Part shown: positions 1 through 8,494 of the stretch, piece by piece
Position numbering within the stretch: the stretch's first letter is position 1
How the letters are laid out: each line of letters begins with the position of its first letter
Assembly: GCA_012839765.1 (NCBI GenBank)
Contig: DUMW01000098.1
Coordinates: forward strand, 1 to 44,832
Source of the DNA: Bacillota bacterium
Lineage (GTDB): Bacteria; Bacillota; Limnochordia; DUMW01
Direction: 5' to 3'
DNA length: 44,832 bases
The notes under the pieces: generated by a model
What the model saw: the letters and a program-made list of their open reading frames with translations, nothing else
What the model was told of the DNA's origin: nothing
Databases searched by the model: none
Program-made: the position numbers and the translations under genes

Positions 1-13
1 CGGGTTGACCCCG

Positions 14-925
14 TTAACCCAGTTGCTTATCCTCCTGGTCTGACAGCTCAGCGGCGATGGCACTAAGTCTTCGCAACCGGTAATTCACCCCCGATTTGGT
101 AAGGGGGGGATCCAGGTAGCGGCCGAGCTCCGCCAAACTGACATAGGGATGTTCTAGTCGCGCTAAGGCCACCTGTAGCAAGCCATCGGGCAGATTATGC
201 AGGCCCATCCTCGCCTCGATAAGCTTAATCTCGTTCACTTGTTCCATAGCGGCTTTGATTGTTTTGTCCATGTTGGCGGTTTCGCAGTTCACCAGTCGAT
301 TCACCTGTCCCACCACGTTCTTTTGGACACGGACCTCTTCAAATCTCATCACTGCCACACTAGCCCCCACCAACCGGAGGAAATCAGCGATACTGTCGGC
401 CCGCTTCAGGTAAACCACGGGACTACGGTTGCGGTAAACCAACCCCGCACCTTCAATCCCCAGCTGCTTCAGATAACCCATGACCAGATCCGCCTCGTTC
501 CGATCCGTAAGGCTTATCTCCAGATGATAGCCCCGCTGTGGATCGGTGATGGAACCTGTACAGAGAAAATAGGTTCGCAGACAGGCTCGCTGGCAGCAGC
601 TATTTTCCAGATTGGTGGGTCCTTCCGAAAGCAAGCCCAAGACTTCCGCAGGGATACGGATCACATATTTTGACCGCCTGGGTCGTCCCGTGTGCACCAC
701 TTCCAAGGCACCATTGACCCCCAACTGTTTGAGCAACATGAAAACCCGCTTGGCACCCGAGGGATGATCAAACCAGAATTCGAATTGCCTTCCCTCGGTG
801 GTACCCGGTGTCAGTCGGCCGGTCAAGTCCACCAGCACACCTAACTCCGCTTCCACACAACATTTCCTATCCACGGGCAAGGTAGCCAGCTCTGCTTTCA
901 CTCTGCGGGAAAAGGTATCAGCCAT
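14..925 (-). CDS. whiA: WhiA sporulation/cell-division DNA-binding protein
   Basis: 303 aa, full length for WhiA. The N-terminal two thirds match the degenerate LAGLIDADG homing-endonuclease fold of the family, with the conserved CCxRAxLR-type segment at about residues 110-117 (CCQRACLR). The C-terminal about 80 residues form the helix-turn-helix (LADLG-type motif seen as LAELGRYLDPPLTKSGVNYR, about 264-283). In Firmicutes WhiA is a nucleoid-associated protein that affects cell division and chromosome segregation; in actinobacteria it activates sporulation genes. The ATG at 925 has a good GAGGAG site 7 nt upstream. It is the last gene of the rapZ-yvcK-whiA block, 11 nt after the VanW-like gene. 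Family assignment is firm; the exact role here is inferred from relatives. Confidence 0.96.
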   Translation of the reverse strand: MADTFSRRVKAELATLPVDRKCCVEAELGVLVDLTGRLTPGTTEGRQFEFWFDHPSGAKRVFMLLKQLGVNGALEVVHTGRPRRSKYVIRIPAEVLGLLSEGPTNLENSCCQRACLRTYFLCTGSITDPQRGYHLEISLTDRNEADLVMGYLKQLGIEGAGLVYRNRSPVVYLKRADSIADFLRLVGASVAVMRFEEVRVQKNVVGQVNRLVNCETANMDKTIKAAMEQVNEIKLIEARMGLHNLPDGLLQVALARLEHPYVSLAELGRYLDPPLTKSGVNYRLRRLSAIAAELSDQEDKQLG

Positions 926-936
926 TCAGCATCTCC

Positions 937-1785
937 TCACTGTTTTCTGCCAATAATGGCAGTTCTCACCTGTCCACCATCCACCACCGCTGAGATGATC
1001 ACTGGCCACGGGGTATTGTTCCGAAACTTGAAGTCCACATCGGGCCACGCCACGGTGGCGTCCATCCCCCGGGCAATGTAGGTGACGGACATATTATGCA
1101 AGTGCCGCTCTACAATCTCCAGACCTGCCAGTCGCACGGCATTGTAGAGGGTACTGGAAACCTGACAAACGCCACCTCCAACATCATCCACCACTGAGCT
1201 ACCCACGATGACCGGCGCTGGGCGGTACCCTTTCTCATAGGTACGTTCCCCCACCACCTGATTAAAGGAAAAAACCTCCCCCGGCCCCACCACCGTCCCA
1301 TCAATGGCGGTCATGCACAACCGAATGTTCTGTATACGGCCAGGACTACCCATCAGGACCGTATGAAAGACCCCCAGCACATCGTGAAGGCTAGCCAGCA
1401 TTTCAAAGGTGATCTCCGGACGGACCTCGGTGTATACCAGCTTCAGGCTCTCCCTAGGACTAGCCTGCAGGACCATTTGCACCGTTCCGTCCACATCCAC
1501 CATGCGTCCCATCTGTCCAGGGATGATTTCACCGGTGGCTTTGTCGATCTGTGCATTCACCGGCGGTGTGCTGTGGACTTCTGCCAGATCCTCCACAATG
1601 CGCCGGACTTCGTGGGGAAACAACCCACCCATGGGCTGTCCCTCCAGGGTTACCCCAGGTCTTACACCGTATAACAACCGTTCCACCCGCTGCACGACAC
1701 TACCGAGGAGAACCAAGGTGAGCAAGGGTATAACAACCAGCCTGATCTCCCGGGGTGTGATCACCGTGAACACTGTCCTAGCCAT
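937..1785 (-). CDS. VanW family membrane-anchored protein
   Basis: 282 aa. Residues about 12-30 are one hydrophobic segment after a short basic N-terminus, so the protein is probably anchored with its bulk outside the membrane. The VanW domain occupies about residues 140-280: PGEVFSFN, the GYRPAPVI strand, the DDVGGGVCQVSSTLYNA block and the final HNMS...AWPDVDFKF..N segment are all present. The region before it resembles a short peptidoglycan-binding-4-like segment. VanW proteins occur in vancomycin clusters but are widespread in spore formers without any resistance role, and their biochemical function is unknown. It sits between the PrcB_C-like gene and whiA in an otherwise standard rapZ-yvcK-whiA cluster, so co-transcription is likely. 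Confidence 0.9.
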   Translation of the reverse strand: MARTVFTVITPREIRLVVIPLLTLVLLGSVVQRVERLLYGVRPGVTLEGQPMGGLFPHEVRRIVEDLAEVHSTPPVNAQIDKATGEIIPGQMGRMVDVDGTVQMVLQASPRESLKLVYTEVRPEITFEMLASLHDVLGVFHTVLMGSPGRIQNIRLCMTAIDGTVVGPGEVFSFNQVVGERTYEKGYRPAPVIVGSSVVDDVGGGVCQVSSTLYNAVRLAGLEIVERHLHNMSVTYIARGMDATVAWPDVDFKFRNNTPWPVIISAVVDGGQVRTAIIGRKQ

Positions 1786-1803
1786 CTTGCCACCCCACGA
1801 TCG

Positions 1804-2235
1804 TTATTTGCACAAGGGAACCTCAGCCAGCAACTCCCGATTCTGATTCTGGAAGATTACCGTCTTGACGCCAACCAAGGTTTCCCTGGGGATGGAAACG
1901 ATATGTCCAGGATAGGTCACCACCATTGTCACCAGATCCTGGGGGCGAGGCCGTTGGATTTTGATGTGGACAATCAACTGGCCACGGCGCTTGGATATCC
2001 GGTGGATCCGGATGTCATACCCTCCCGTGGCGCACTCTCCGAGGAAGGCACCCAGAAGCACTTCCCGGTCGAAATCAACCTTTGGCAACGGACCGGGCTG
2101 CCAAAGGTACGACCACAGATCCTCCAGTTGGGCCCGGGAGGTAACTACCCTATAAAAGTTCTTCCGGGCACCCACCCTACACACATCACCCAGCGGAATC
2201 CGCCAGGAAGACCGAAAGGCCATCGCCATGATCAC
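1804..2235 (-). CDS. PrcB_C-domain-like protein
   Basis: 143 aa, the length of a single PrcB C-terminal domain plus a short leader. Recognisable blocks are VDFDREVLLGAFLGE (about 54-68), CATGGYDIRIHRI (about 69-81) and VVTYPGHIVSIPR (about 107-119), matching the F-x-G-x-x-x-T-G-G-Y and P-Y-x-x-x-x-P pattern of this family. PrcB was first described as a partner of the Treponema PrcA protease; most Firmicutes members are lipoproteins or secreted proteins of unknown function. Here the N-terminus shows no signal peptide or lipobox, which is unusual, although a misjudged start could hide one. It lies 27 nt after yvcK and 18 nt before the VanW gene, consistent with one transcript. Confidence 0.7.
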   Translation of the reverse strand: MIMAMAFRSSWRIPLGDVCRVGARKNFYRVVTSRAQLEDLWSYLWQPGPLPKVDFDREVLLGAFLGECATGGYDIRIHRISKRRGQLIVHIKIQRPRPQDLVTMVVTYPGHIVSIPRETLVGVKTVIFQNQNRELLAEVPLCK

Positions 2236-2262
2236 TCCTATGCATGAATCCCCTTTTTCATT

Positions 2263-3552
2263 CTATTCGTCCCGGGACTTAAATAGAATGTGCATAATGA
2301 TCTGCGCCAATTTACCAGGATCATGACGGGCCAATTCTCGGCCGTTAAGGAGGGGAGAAACCACCGGTTTGCAGCCCAAGGCACGTAAAGCTTCCACATC
2401 CACCTCTACCGGATAGGCCCCTTCGTTGGCGTAACGAGCCGCCAGTTCCGGACTCAGGGACTCATTGTTAATCACCACGTATTCAACGATGGGAAAGCCC
2501 ACGTGGTCAAAAACAGCACGGACATGGTCCGAAGCCTTGTAGCCGTCGGTTTCCCCCGGTTGGGTCATGATGTTGCAGACATACAGCTTCAACGCGGAGG
2601 CCTGGGCAATGGCATCGGTGATCTCCGGAACCAATAGGTTAGGCAAGACACTGGTATACAGGCTACCCGGGCCCAGGATGATGAGATCCGCCTCGTGGAT
2701 GGCCGAAATCGCCAGTTCCGTTGGCTCTGGCCGCGGGTCAAGCTGCAAGCGTCTGATCTGTTTTCTTTGCGCTACAATGTTGCACTCACCCTTGGCCCGC
2801 GTGCCATCGGTAAACTCCGCCTCCAGCACCACCCGGTTCAGGGTGGACGGCAACACTAGACCACGTACCGCCAAGACCCGACTGGAAAGCCTGATGGCCT
2901 CCTGAAAATCCCCGGTAATGTCGGTCATGGCCGCCAAAAAGAGATTACCAAAACTGTGACCCGCTAATCCATTGCCTTGGGAAAACCGATATTGAAATAG
3001 CTTCTCCATGAGGGGTTCTGTATCCGCTAGGGCCACCAGGTTGTTTCTGATGTCCCCTGGCGGAAGAACCCCCAACTCTTCCGAAAGCCGGCCGGAGCTG
3101 CCGCCATCATCGGTGGTAGTGACAATGGCCGTGATATTGGTGGTATACTCCTTCAAGCCCCGGAGCATAGTACTCAGCCCCGTGCCGCCCCCCACCACCA
3201 CAATCTTCGGGCCCCGGTTCAGCTGCCGCTCCCGGTACACCACATCCACAATGTCCTTCGCCGGACAGGGACTGAGGACACAGGTAATAGACAAAACCAC
3301 CCGGCGGATCCCTATGACTACAAGGGTTCCCCCGGCCAGGATAAAGGCAACGGCAAAGCCCACATCCAAATGTTGCCCCACCGCCGGGGCAAGAACCTCA
3401 ACGGCCTCCAACTGGTAGGGAAAGGCCCAGCCCGAAAGATGAAAGATTCCGCCAAGACCCAGGGCTAACAAAAACACACCTAGGGTGATCAGAACCACCC
3501 ATCTTTTCACCCCCATACCGGGGTACAACCATTTCCACGCGCGCATGACCAC
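2263..3552 (-). CDS. yvcK: Gluconeogenesis factor YvcK/CofD-like, membrane-anchored form
   Basis: 429 aa, about 100 residues longer than B. subtilis YvcK. The extra N-terminus carries two hydrophobic segments (about 19-40 and 66-88), a known variant that places the protein at the membrane. The YvcK/CofD domain starts near residue 114 with KIVVVGGGTGLSTMLRGLK, followed by TTTDDGGSSGRL and the PPGDIRNNLVALAD nucleotide-binding segment, then GHSFGNLFLAAM and ILGPGSLYTSVLPNLLVP. YvcK binds UDP-sugars and is needed for growth on gluconeogenic carbon sources and for correct PBP1 placement. It lies 14 nt downstream of rapZ, the usual arrangement. Confidence 0.95.
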   Translation of the reverse strand: MVMRAWKWLYPGMGVKRWVVLITLGVFLLALGLGGIFHLSGWAFPYQLEAVEVLAPAVGQHLDVGFAVAFILAGGTLVVIGIRRVVLSITCVLSPCPAKDIVDVVYRERQLNRGPKIVVVGGGTGLSTMLRGLKEYTTNITAIVTTTDDGGSSGRLSEELGVLPPGDIRNNLVALADTEPLMEKLFQYRFSQGNGLAGHSFGNLFLAAMTDITGDFQEAIRLSSRVLAVRGLVLPSTLNRVVLEAEFTDGTRAKGECNIVAQRKQIRRLQLDPRPEPTELAISAIHEADLIILGPGSLYTSVLPNLLVPEITDAIAQASALKLYVCNIMTQPGETDGYKASDHVRAVFDHVGFPIVEYVVINNESLSPELAARYANEGAYPVEVDVEALRALGCKPVVSPLLNGRELARHDPGKLAQIIMHILFKSRDE

Positions 3553-3566
3553 GCCCCCTGCCCAAT

Positions 3567-4433
3567 TTATATATCGCGATGTTCCAGGACAGTCTTATAC
3601 CCTTGACTCCTCACATATTCAGCTAACCGGTTAGCCATCGCCACAGAGCGATGTCTACCGCCGGTACATCCGATGGCAATGGTCAGATGGGTCTTCCCTT
3701 CCGAGACGTATTGGGGGGTAAGAAAACCCACAAAGTCCAGCAACTTGTCCATAAAACGTTGGGCAATGGGCCATTTAAAGATATACTCATCCACTTCTTT
3801 GTCATTGCCGGTGAGATTCTTCAGGGACTCCACATAGAAGGGGTTTGGCAAGAAACGTACATCTATAACCAAATCCGCATCCAAGGGGATACCGTTGGCA
3901 AAACCAAAGGACATACAGGTTACTGTCAACCGATCGGTTTCTGTCTTTTCCAGATAGGCGGTAATCTGCTTCTTTAGCTCCGCCACCGTAAGGGAGGAAG
4001 TATCAATGATCCGATCGGCCCGTCCCCGCAACTCCCCAAGGCGACGGCGTTCTTCGGAAATGCTTTCCGCGATCCCCCGCTCAGGACCGAGGGGATGGCG
4101 CCGACGGGTTTCCTTAAACCGCCGGATTAGAACCTCGTCGGAAGCCTCCAGAAACAGGATATTGTACTTGTACCCCAATGCTTCCAGTTCTTGGAAGGCA
4201 ACAAAAAGATCATCAAAAAACTGGCCGCCGCGAATATCGCAGACGATGGCCACTCCCGCAAACCTGCCATCGGAGTGGCAGAACAGTTCCACAAATTTCA
4301 CGATGAGCACCGGGGGTAAGTTGTCCACACAAAAATAACCTAGGTCTTCGAAGGAACGGATGGCTTCACTTTTCCCCGCGCCCGATAGTCCAGTAATAAT
4401 TACCAGTCGTTTCTCCCCTAAGCAGTTACCCAT
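3567..4433 (-). CDS. rapZ: RapZ-family nucleotide-binding protein (YvcJ)
   Basis: 288 aa, standard length. The Walker A loop is GLSGAGKSEA at about residues 15-24; CVDNLPP follows near 35, the Walker B-like region is VAIVCDIRGG, and ETRRRHPLGP lies near 109. The C-terminal domain has FGFANGIPLDADLVIDVRFLPNP and the IGCTGGRHRSVA motif near 255-266. In E. coli RapZ is the adaptor that delivers the GlmZ sRNA to RNase E to control GlmS; in Firmicutes YvcJ hydrolyses GTP/ATP and affects competence, with no known GlmZ. First gene of the rapZ-yvcK-whiA run, 61 nt after the PHP gene. The HPr-like crh gene often found nearby is absent. Confidence 0.95.
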   Translation of the reverse strand: MGNCLGEKRLVIITGLSGAGKSEAIRSFEDLGYFCVDNLPPVLIVKFVELFCHSDGRFAGVAIVCDIRGGQFFDDLFVAFQELEALGYKYNILFLEASDEVLIRRFKETRRRHPLGPERGIAESISEERRRLGELRGRADRIIDTSSLTVAELKKQITAYLEKTETDRLTVTCMSFGFANGIPLDADLVIDVRFLPNPFYVESLKNLTGNDKEVDEYIFKWPIAQRFMDKLLDFVGFLTPQYVSEGKTHLTIAIGCTGGRHRSVAMANRLAEYVRSQGYKTVLEHRDI

Positions 4434-4494
4434 CCCATTTACACCGCCGCTCTAACGGTGACAGTGCTACCTCCCCTCTACCACATCAGTTAGC

Positions 4495-5226
4495 CTACCG
4501 GGCGTTTACAATCTGCCACGGCGGCACGCCCGCCTCCTGCACCCTCCGCACCCCCAAAGCCAGGTCTCCCACTCGCTCGGGAGAGTGGGCGTCAGAACAG
4601 ATGGCAAATCTAACCCCCGTATCTTTGGCGACCCTGAGGAAATCAGGACCGCTTTTCAGATGGCTGGTATTGATCTCCAAAGCCACACCCTTTTGCGCAC
4701 AAGCTTCGGCTAGGGCCTTTGTGTCTATATCTAATGATAAACCAGGATGGGTAACGATGTCCACAGGATTGTCTTTTACCGCCAAGATAAGCGCTTTGGT
4801 ATTGTGTCCCCTGGTCCATTGGCGGCCCAGTCCCGTAAAACGGGTCCAATAATGGGGGAAGAGGAGTCTCACCGCCCCGGTGAACCGTCTCGGTACAATA
4901 TGCAGATGGAGGCCCACCAAGAGCAAATCCAGTTTTGCGACCACCTCGGGAGGAACATCGATGGTCCCCCAAGGGTCAATGACATTGGCTTCCAGGCCCA
5001 CCAGCACCTCAATCCCGTACTTTTTGGCGCACCGCCGGGCTTCCCGGCGGATTTCGTCCAGCACACTGAAGTTCCTGATTCCTACGGTGAAGAAACTGGC
5101 CGGTCCGTGATCGGTGATGGCCACCTGGGAAAGCCCTCGTTGGGCCGCCGCCCGGACATTGTCCTCCACAGTGCCGCGGCCGTGGCTGAAACGTGTATGG
5201 GTATGCAGGTCAGCGAACACATGCAT
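4495..5226 (-). CDS. PHP-domain metal-dependent phosphoesterase
   Basis: 243 aa from the ATG at 5226; an upstream in-frame GTG at 5256 directly abuts the stop of the previous gene and would add 10 residues. I prefer 5226 because family members begin a few residues before the DLHTHT motif. Metal-binding motifs are all visible: ADLHTHTRFSHG (about 5-16), ITDHGP (about 38-43), GLEANV (about 73-78), HLHIVPRR, VTHPG and the terminal ICSDAHSP. These fit the YcdX/PHP class that binds a trinuclear metal centre. Members include histidinol phosphatases and uncharacterised phosphoesterases; the pairing with rapZ-yvcK is seen in several Firmicutes. The substrate cannot be assigned. Confidence 0.88.
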   Translation of the reverse strand: MHVFADLHTHTRFSHGRGTVEDNVRAAAQRGLSQVAITDHGPASFFTVGIRNFSVLDEIRREARRCAKKYGIEVLVGLEANVIDPWGTIDVPPEVVAKLDLLLVGLHLHIVPRRFTGAVRLLFPHYWTRFTGLGRQWTRGHNTKALILAVKDNPVDIVTHPGLSLDIDTKALAEACAQKGVALEINTSHLKSGPDFLRVAKDTGVRFAICSDAHSPERVGDLALGVRRVQEAGVPPWQIVNAR

Positions 5227-5256
5227 AAGCAAGCCCCCGACCCTAGGATACCCCAC

Positions 5257-6222
5257 CTAATCGGTGATTAACATCAACTCTGCCGGATACCGTACCAGGG
5301 CGATCTCGTTATTAGGGTTGCCGGTAAACCGGCCCACCGCTGCCCACACCAGGCCGTAGCCCACCCGTAGTTGGTCGCCGGTCACGCTCAGTTGTCCGCC
5401 GGTAAACCCGTAAGTATTCACCCGTCCCGTGTTGTCCCCCACCACCAGAACAGGACTTCCCAAGAATTCTCCACCCCCGAGGGCAAAGATGGGAGAACTA
5501 CTGAGGGTGGTAGCATAGGTCCGCTGGAAGCGGGCGTTGTCCCGGATCTGCCAAACTTGCACCTCGCCGCTGGCCATAACATCTCCCTTTTCTACCACCA
5601 CCTCCATGGCTCCGTCAGGTTCCAAGTCCACAGCGGTAATGCCCCGCACGTGGCCAATCTCCGCAGAGCTGGCCACCTGCACAAACCCCTTGCCTTCCTG
5701 CCAAACCAGGAGCACCAACTGATCGAAAACGGTCCAATCGGTCTGGCGGGCAAGTTTGGTCCGTACCAGGTAATCCTGTGGCCCAGAGGCGGACACCCCC
5801 ACCGCCAGTCTTACCGGAAAGGGGTTGGCGCCATGCCACACTTCCACAAAACCTTGGGATGACCACTGGTAGAGTCTATAAAGGGTATTTGTCAGGGCGA
5901 CCAACTCCACGCCCTGCCCCCGGAAATTGCCCACCGCAATGGCGACGGGACTGGCGGTTTCATACAAGTTGGGACTCTTCCAAAGTACCAGCCATTCAGA
6001 TCCGCTCCAGGTAAGAGTATAAATGAAAACCTCCCGGGCCTCATAGTTGCGACCCAACACGATGAGCTCATCCCGCCCATCGCCATCCACATCCATTGCT
6101 TCCACCTGGAGAATGGCTTCCAGCAGATAACCCTCCGCCTGCCAAAGAATCCGCTTACCGAAGGCGGGGGTAGAAAAAAGCAGGAACACAACGATGAAAA
6201 AAGATACAATCTTCCTGACCAT
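5257..6222 (-). CDS. Secreted FG-GAP/VCBS-like repeat protein
   Basis: 321 aa with a classical signal peptide: a basic start (MVRK), a hydrophobic core at about 5-20 and an AFG-type cleavage site near 22. The mature part has repeated beta-propeller-like elements, the clearest being VEAMDVDGDGRDELIVLG (about 41-58), a calcium-binding D-x-D-G-D-x-x-D-E motif as in FG-GAP/VCBS repeats; later repeats (AVDLEPDGAMEVVV, FTGNPNNEIALVRYP) are degenerate. Probably an extracellular binding or structural propeller. Its stop is followed at once by the possible GTG start of the PHP gene, so the two are probably transcribed together. Specific function unknown. Confidence 0.75.
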   Translation of the reverse strand: MVRKIVSFFIVVFLLFSTPAFGKRILWQAEGYLLEAILQVEAMDVDGDGRDELIVLGRNYEAREVFIYTLTWSGSEWLVLWKSPNLYETASPVAIAVGNFRGQGVELVALTNTLYRLYQWSSQGFVEVWHGANPFPVRLAVGVSASGPQDYLVRTKLARQTDWTVFDQLVLLVWQEGKGFVQVASSAEIGHVRGITAVDLEPDGAMEVVVEKGDVMASGEVQVWQIRDNARFQRTYATTLSSSPIFALGGGEFLGSPVLVVGDNTGRVNTYGFTGGQLSVTGDQLRVGYGLVWAAVGRFTGNPNNEIALVRYPAELMLITD

Positions 6223-6283
6223 GGGCAGCCAACCTTTTCTATGACATCACCTACTAATTCGTCGACAAGCCCAAAGTCCCTGC

Positions 6284-7387
6284 TTAGAACCACCTGCGTG
6301 TCTGCTGTTCCTGGACCTCAAAGGCCCTTCGAATCTCCGTCAGCAGTTGTCGGGCCCGCTCGGTCCAGGTATTTTGGAAAGCCAGCTTTCGGCGCTTTTC
6401 CGCAAGTTCCGCGGCAGCCACACCTTGGGATCGTTTTGGACTACGGGCCGGCCGTTGCCGTTGCTTCAGATCACTGAGAGAGACAGTGCGTTTTCCCCAG
6501 GCCAAACCCAGGTTGCCTTCGTCTGGGACCACCCCCAACTCTTCCAAAGCTTGCTCTAACTGGGACTGGAGCCCTTCCCACTTTATACTTCCCCAGGCTA
6601 GGAGCCCAAGGGAGCTCAAATCCTCCCCGGTAAAGACAATGAGGGGTTTCCCCAAAGCCAGGTACTCATATACCTCGGGGAAAAGCTGCCCGTCTTCCAC
6701 ATTGAGTAAAAGAAGGTCCACATGTTGCACATAGGCCGGCAGCTCCTGCCGGGAGCGGGGTCCCAACACCAGGACATTGGGTGGCAGGCTGATGGAGCCG
6801 GTCCCCAAGGGACCGATCAGGGCAAAGGAACAGTAGCGGTAATAGGTAGCTGCTTGCTTCAGCAGTTCCAGGGCTACAGGATCCTCCAAAGAACCAACAT
6901 AGCCCAGGATGGGTCGTCGGACGTGGGCAAACTCCTGGGGTGCTGGTTGTGGCGTCTTGACCAAATCCCCGGTGCACCCGTCTGGCAACAGTAGCACGTG
7001 GGGGTGGTTTTCCGAAAGGACTTCGAAGGACCGTTGGTCTGTGCAGATGAGAAGCTGGGCATCAGGATGCAAGGGCAGGGCAGGATCATGACACTCCTGA
7101 ACCACCAGGGCCCGGAATCGCCGGGGCAAAGGATCGAGCTTTTCGGTCCACACCACACCATATTTTGTCCGCAGCAACAAAGACCAATGGCTGTAAACAT
7201 ATAGAGTATCAGTTATCTTCTTAACTTCCTGAGTCTCGGTCTCATAGAGAAGATCCACATGCCACCCCAGACTAGCCACGTGCCACAACAGTTGTCCTGT
7301 TCGGGATTGGGGATCCCAAGGGACCTTGGCCACATACAACAGCCTGGGAATGAGACTCCTCGGATGGTGCCTGGTAAACCATTTCAA
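6284..7387 (-). CDS. Glycosyltransferase-like protein (GT-B, family 1/4 type)
   Basis: 367 aa. The overall pattern is GT-B: an N-terminal half with LLYVAKVPWDPQSRTGQLLWHVASLGWHVDLLYE (Rossmann start plus a long helix), a linker, then PILGYVGSLED (about 161-171) and the nucleotide-sugar-binding segment PEVYEYLALGKPLIVFTG (about 237-254). The usual E-x7-E signature is represented by the E of PEVYEYLALGKP. The last about 60 residues are rich in K/R/E and probably helical. No convincing strong RBS sits immediately before the ATG at 7387, so the start is less certain. It heads the minus-strand block; acceptor and donor are unknown. Confidence 0.72.
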   Translation of the reverse strand: MKWFTRHHPRSLIPRLLYVAKVPWDPQSRTGQLLWHVASLGWHVDLLYETETQEVKKITDTLYVYSHWSLLLRTKYGVVWTEKLDPLPRRFRALVVQECHDPALPLHPDAQLLICTDQRSFEVLSENHPHVLLLPDGCTGDLVKTPQPAPQEFAHVRRPILGYVGSLEDPVALELLKQAATYYRYCSFALIGPLGTGSISLPPNVLVLGPRSRQELPAYVQHVDLLLLNVEDGQLFPEVYEYLALGKPLIVFTGEDLSSLGLLAWGSIKWEGLQSQLEQALEELGVVPDEGNLGLAWGKRTVSLSDLKQRQRPARSPKRSQGVAAAELAEKRRKLAFQNTWTERARQLLTEIRRAFEVQEQQTRRWF

Positions 7388-7663
7388 CGGCTGCCGCCCC
7401 CTTCCACCTACCCAGCCGTCCGTTGGGGAACAAGCTCAGCACATATATTAATATGCAATAATCATAGGAAACGTGACTTGGTTTCCCAAAAAGGAAGCTT
7501 TGCCCCATTGCCCTCCCTTGACCCATGCACAACCACCAAGGGTTGATAGAATGAGAATTGTGTTACCGACCCAACCGAGGAATCTCTCCTTTGCCTCCGC
7601 GTAAACCCCAGGAGTTTTGCCGCATATAATTAGCTAGTAGAAAACCATAAAGGAGGATGGCTT

Positions 7664-8068
7664 ATGTCCACCCCTGATCTACGGGAAGCCAGGAAAAAGG
7701 TACTCAAACACCCCACGGTGGAATATATACCCTTATATCCCCATCCCATTGCCAAGGGAAACCAAAAAGAAGGTAGCCTACGTTTAACAGTAATCAAGGA
7801 TCCTACGGAGTACGCCAAATTACAGGAAACCCTCGGTCTTAAGAATCACTGGATTGACCTTACCAACTCGCTGGTGGTGGCGGTGATGGGTGCGGAAGTA
7901 TTGGAGATAAAGTATCGCGGTTTTACAGTGGTGATGTTTGCCAGACTAGATCCCACCCGCTACCACATCTTTTCCGTAACCCGCCGGTATTTCTATAAAG
8001 ACCAGCTACATTGGCAGCTTTACGATCTGGATGGCGAACTACAGGTTTGGTATAACCTTTCCCTTTAA
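7664..8068 (+). CDS. Small protein of unknown function
   Basis: 134 aa, not recognised. It starts at an ATG with a strong AAAGGAGG site 7 nt upstream and ends just before a perfect 10-bp hairpin, so it looks like a complete monocistronic gene. There is no signal peptide or membrane segment. The sequence is a basic N-terminus (residues 1-20), then alternating strands (SLRLTVIKDP, LVVAVMGAEVLEIKYRGFTVVMFARL) ending in aromatic-rich segments (RRYFYKDQLHWQLYDLDGELQVWYNLSL region). This suggests a small alpha/beta or beta-sandwich cytoplasmic protein. A TATAAT box lies at 7625-7630 but has no good -35. Real by start site, codon pattern and lack of a better frame; function not assignable. Confidence 0.65.
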   Translation: MSTPDLREARKKVLKHPTVEYIPLYPHPIAKGNQKEGSLRLTVIKDPTEYAKLQETLGLKNHWIDLTNSLVVAVMGAEVLEIKYRGFTVVMFARLDPTRYHIFSVTRRYFYKDQLHWQLYDLDGELQVWYNLSL

Positions 8069-8071
8069 AAC

Positions 8072-8096
8072 CAGGGTAATGCTCCGCATTACCCTG
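8072..8096 (+). terminator. Hairpin after the small unknown gene
   Basis: A perfect 10-bp stem (CAGGGTAATG with CATTACCCTG) and a 5-nt loop start 4 nt past the stop codon at 8068. There is no U-run after it, so it may be an attenuating or stabilising 3' structure rather than a strict intrinsic terminator. Confidence 0.5.
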
Positions 8097-8494
8097 CTTC
8101 GCCCTGGGCCAAGCCCTCCCCTGACCTTTAGAATTCCTGTCACCGCGGCCCCCGCTCCACTTGTCCCGGGAGGGAAATCTAGCGGAGTCATTTAATACCC
8201 TCTTCATTTAAACCATGCGCAAAACCACCAAAGACCATACAAGGGCCCTTTGTAGTCTAGCCTTATTCAATCCTATTCGACAATCTGGCAAATAGACCGG
8301 GAAGGAACCGCAGGTCGCAGGGTTTTGCGCACTGAGCACTGGCATTACCTGCGGACACATGCAGGCCCCGACCCCCCGGTAGCTTGCCATGTTTTGAACT
8401 GACCGGTTTAGAGAAGAGACGGCAGGGCCGAATCCTTGTAATCTTGTCCCGGGTAGGCTATTATTAGCTTATATACCGCAAGTGGTGGTGAACC
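8097..8494. other. Non-coding stretch with long-range inverted repeats
   Basis: About 400 nt without a credible gene. It holds a 10-bp inverted repeat (8218-8227 with 8321-8330), a near-palindrome around AAGGGCCCTT at 8241-8250, and an 8-bp pairing of 8308-8315 with 8347-8354. The last pairing would cross the first to give a pseudoknot if the region is transcribed. It also holds a sequence shared with 22872-22978 (AGGGCCCTTTGTA, then ATCTGG...GGAAGGAA). A sigma-A-like promoter for the GT4 gene lies at 8436-8464. Confidence 0.5.
8436..8464 (+). promoter_or_regulatory. Probable sigma-A promoter of the GT4-polymerase pair
   Basis: TTGTAA at 8436-8441 and TATTAT at 8459-8464 are separated by exactly 17 nt, about 30 nt before the ATG at 8495. 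The -10 matches 5 of 6 and the -35 4 of 6 consensus bases. Confidence 0.5.
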
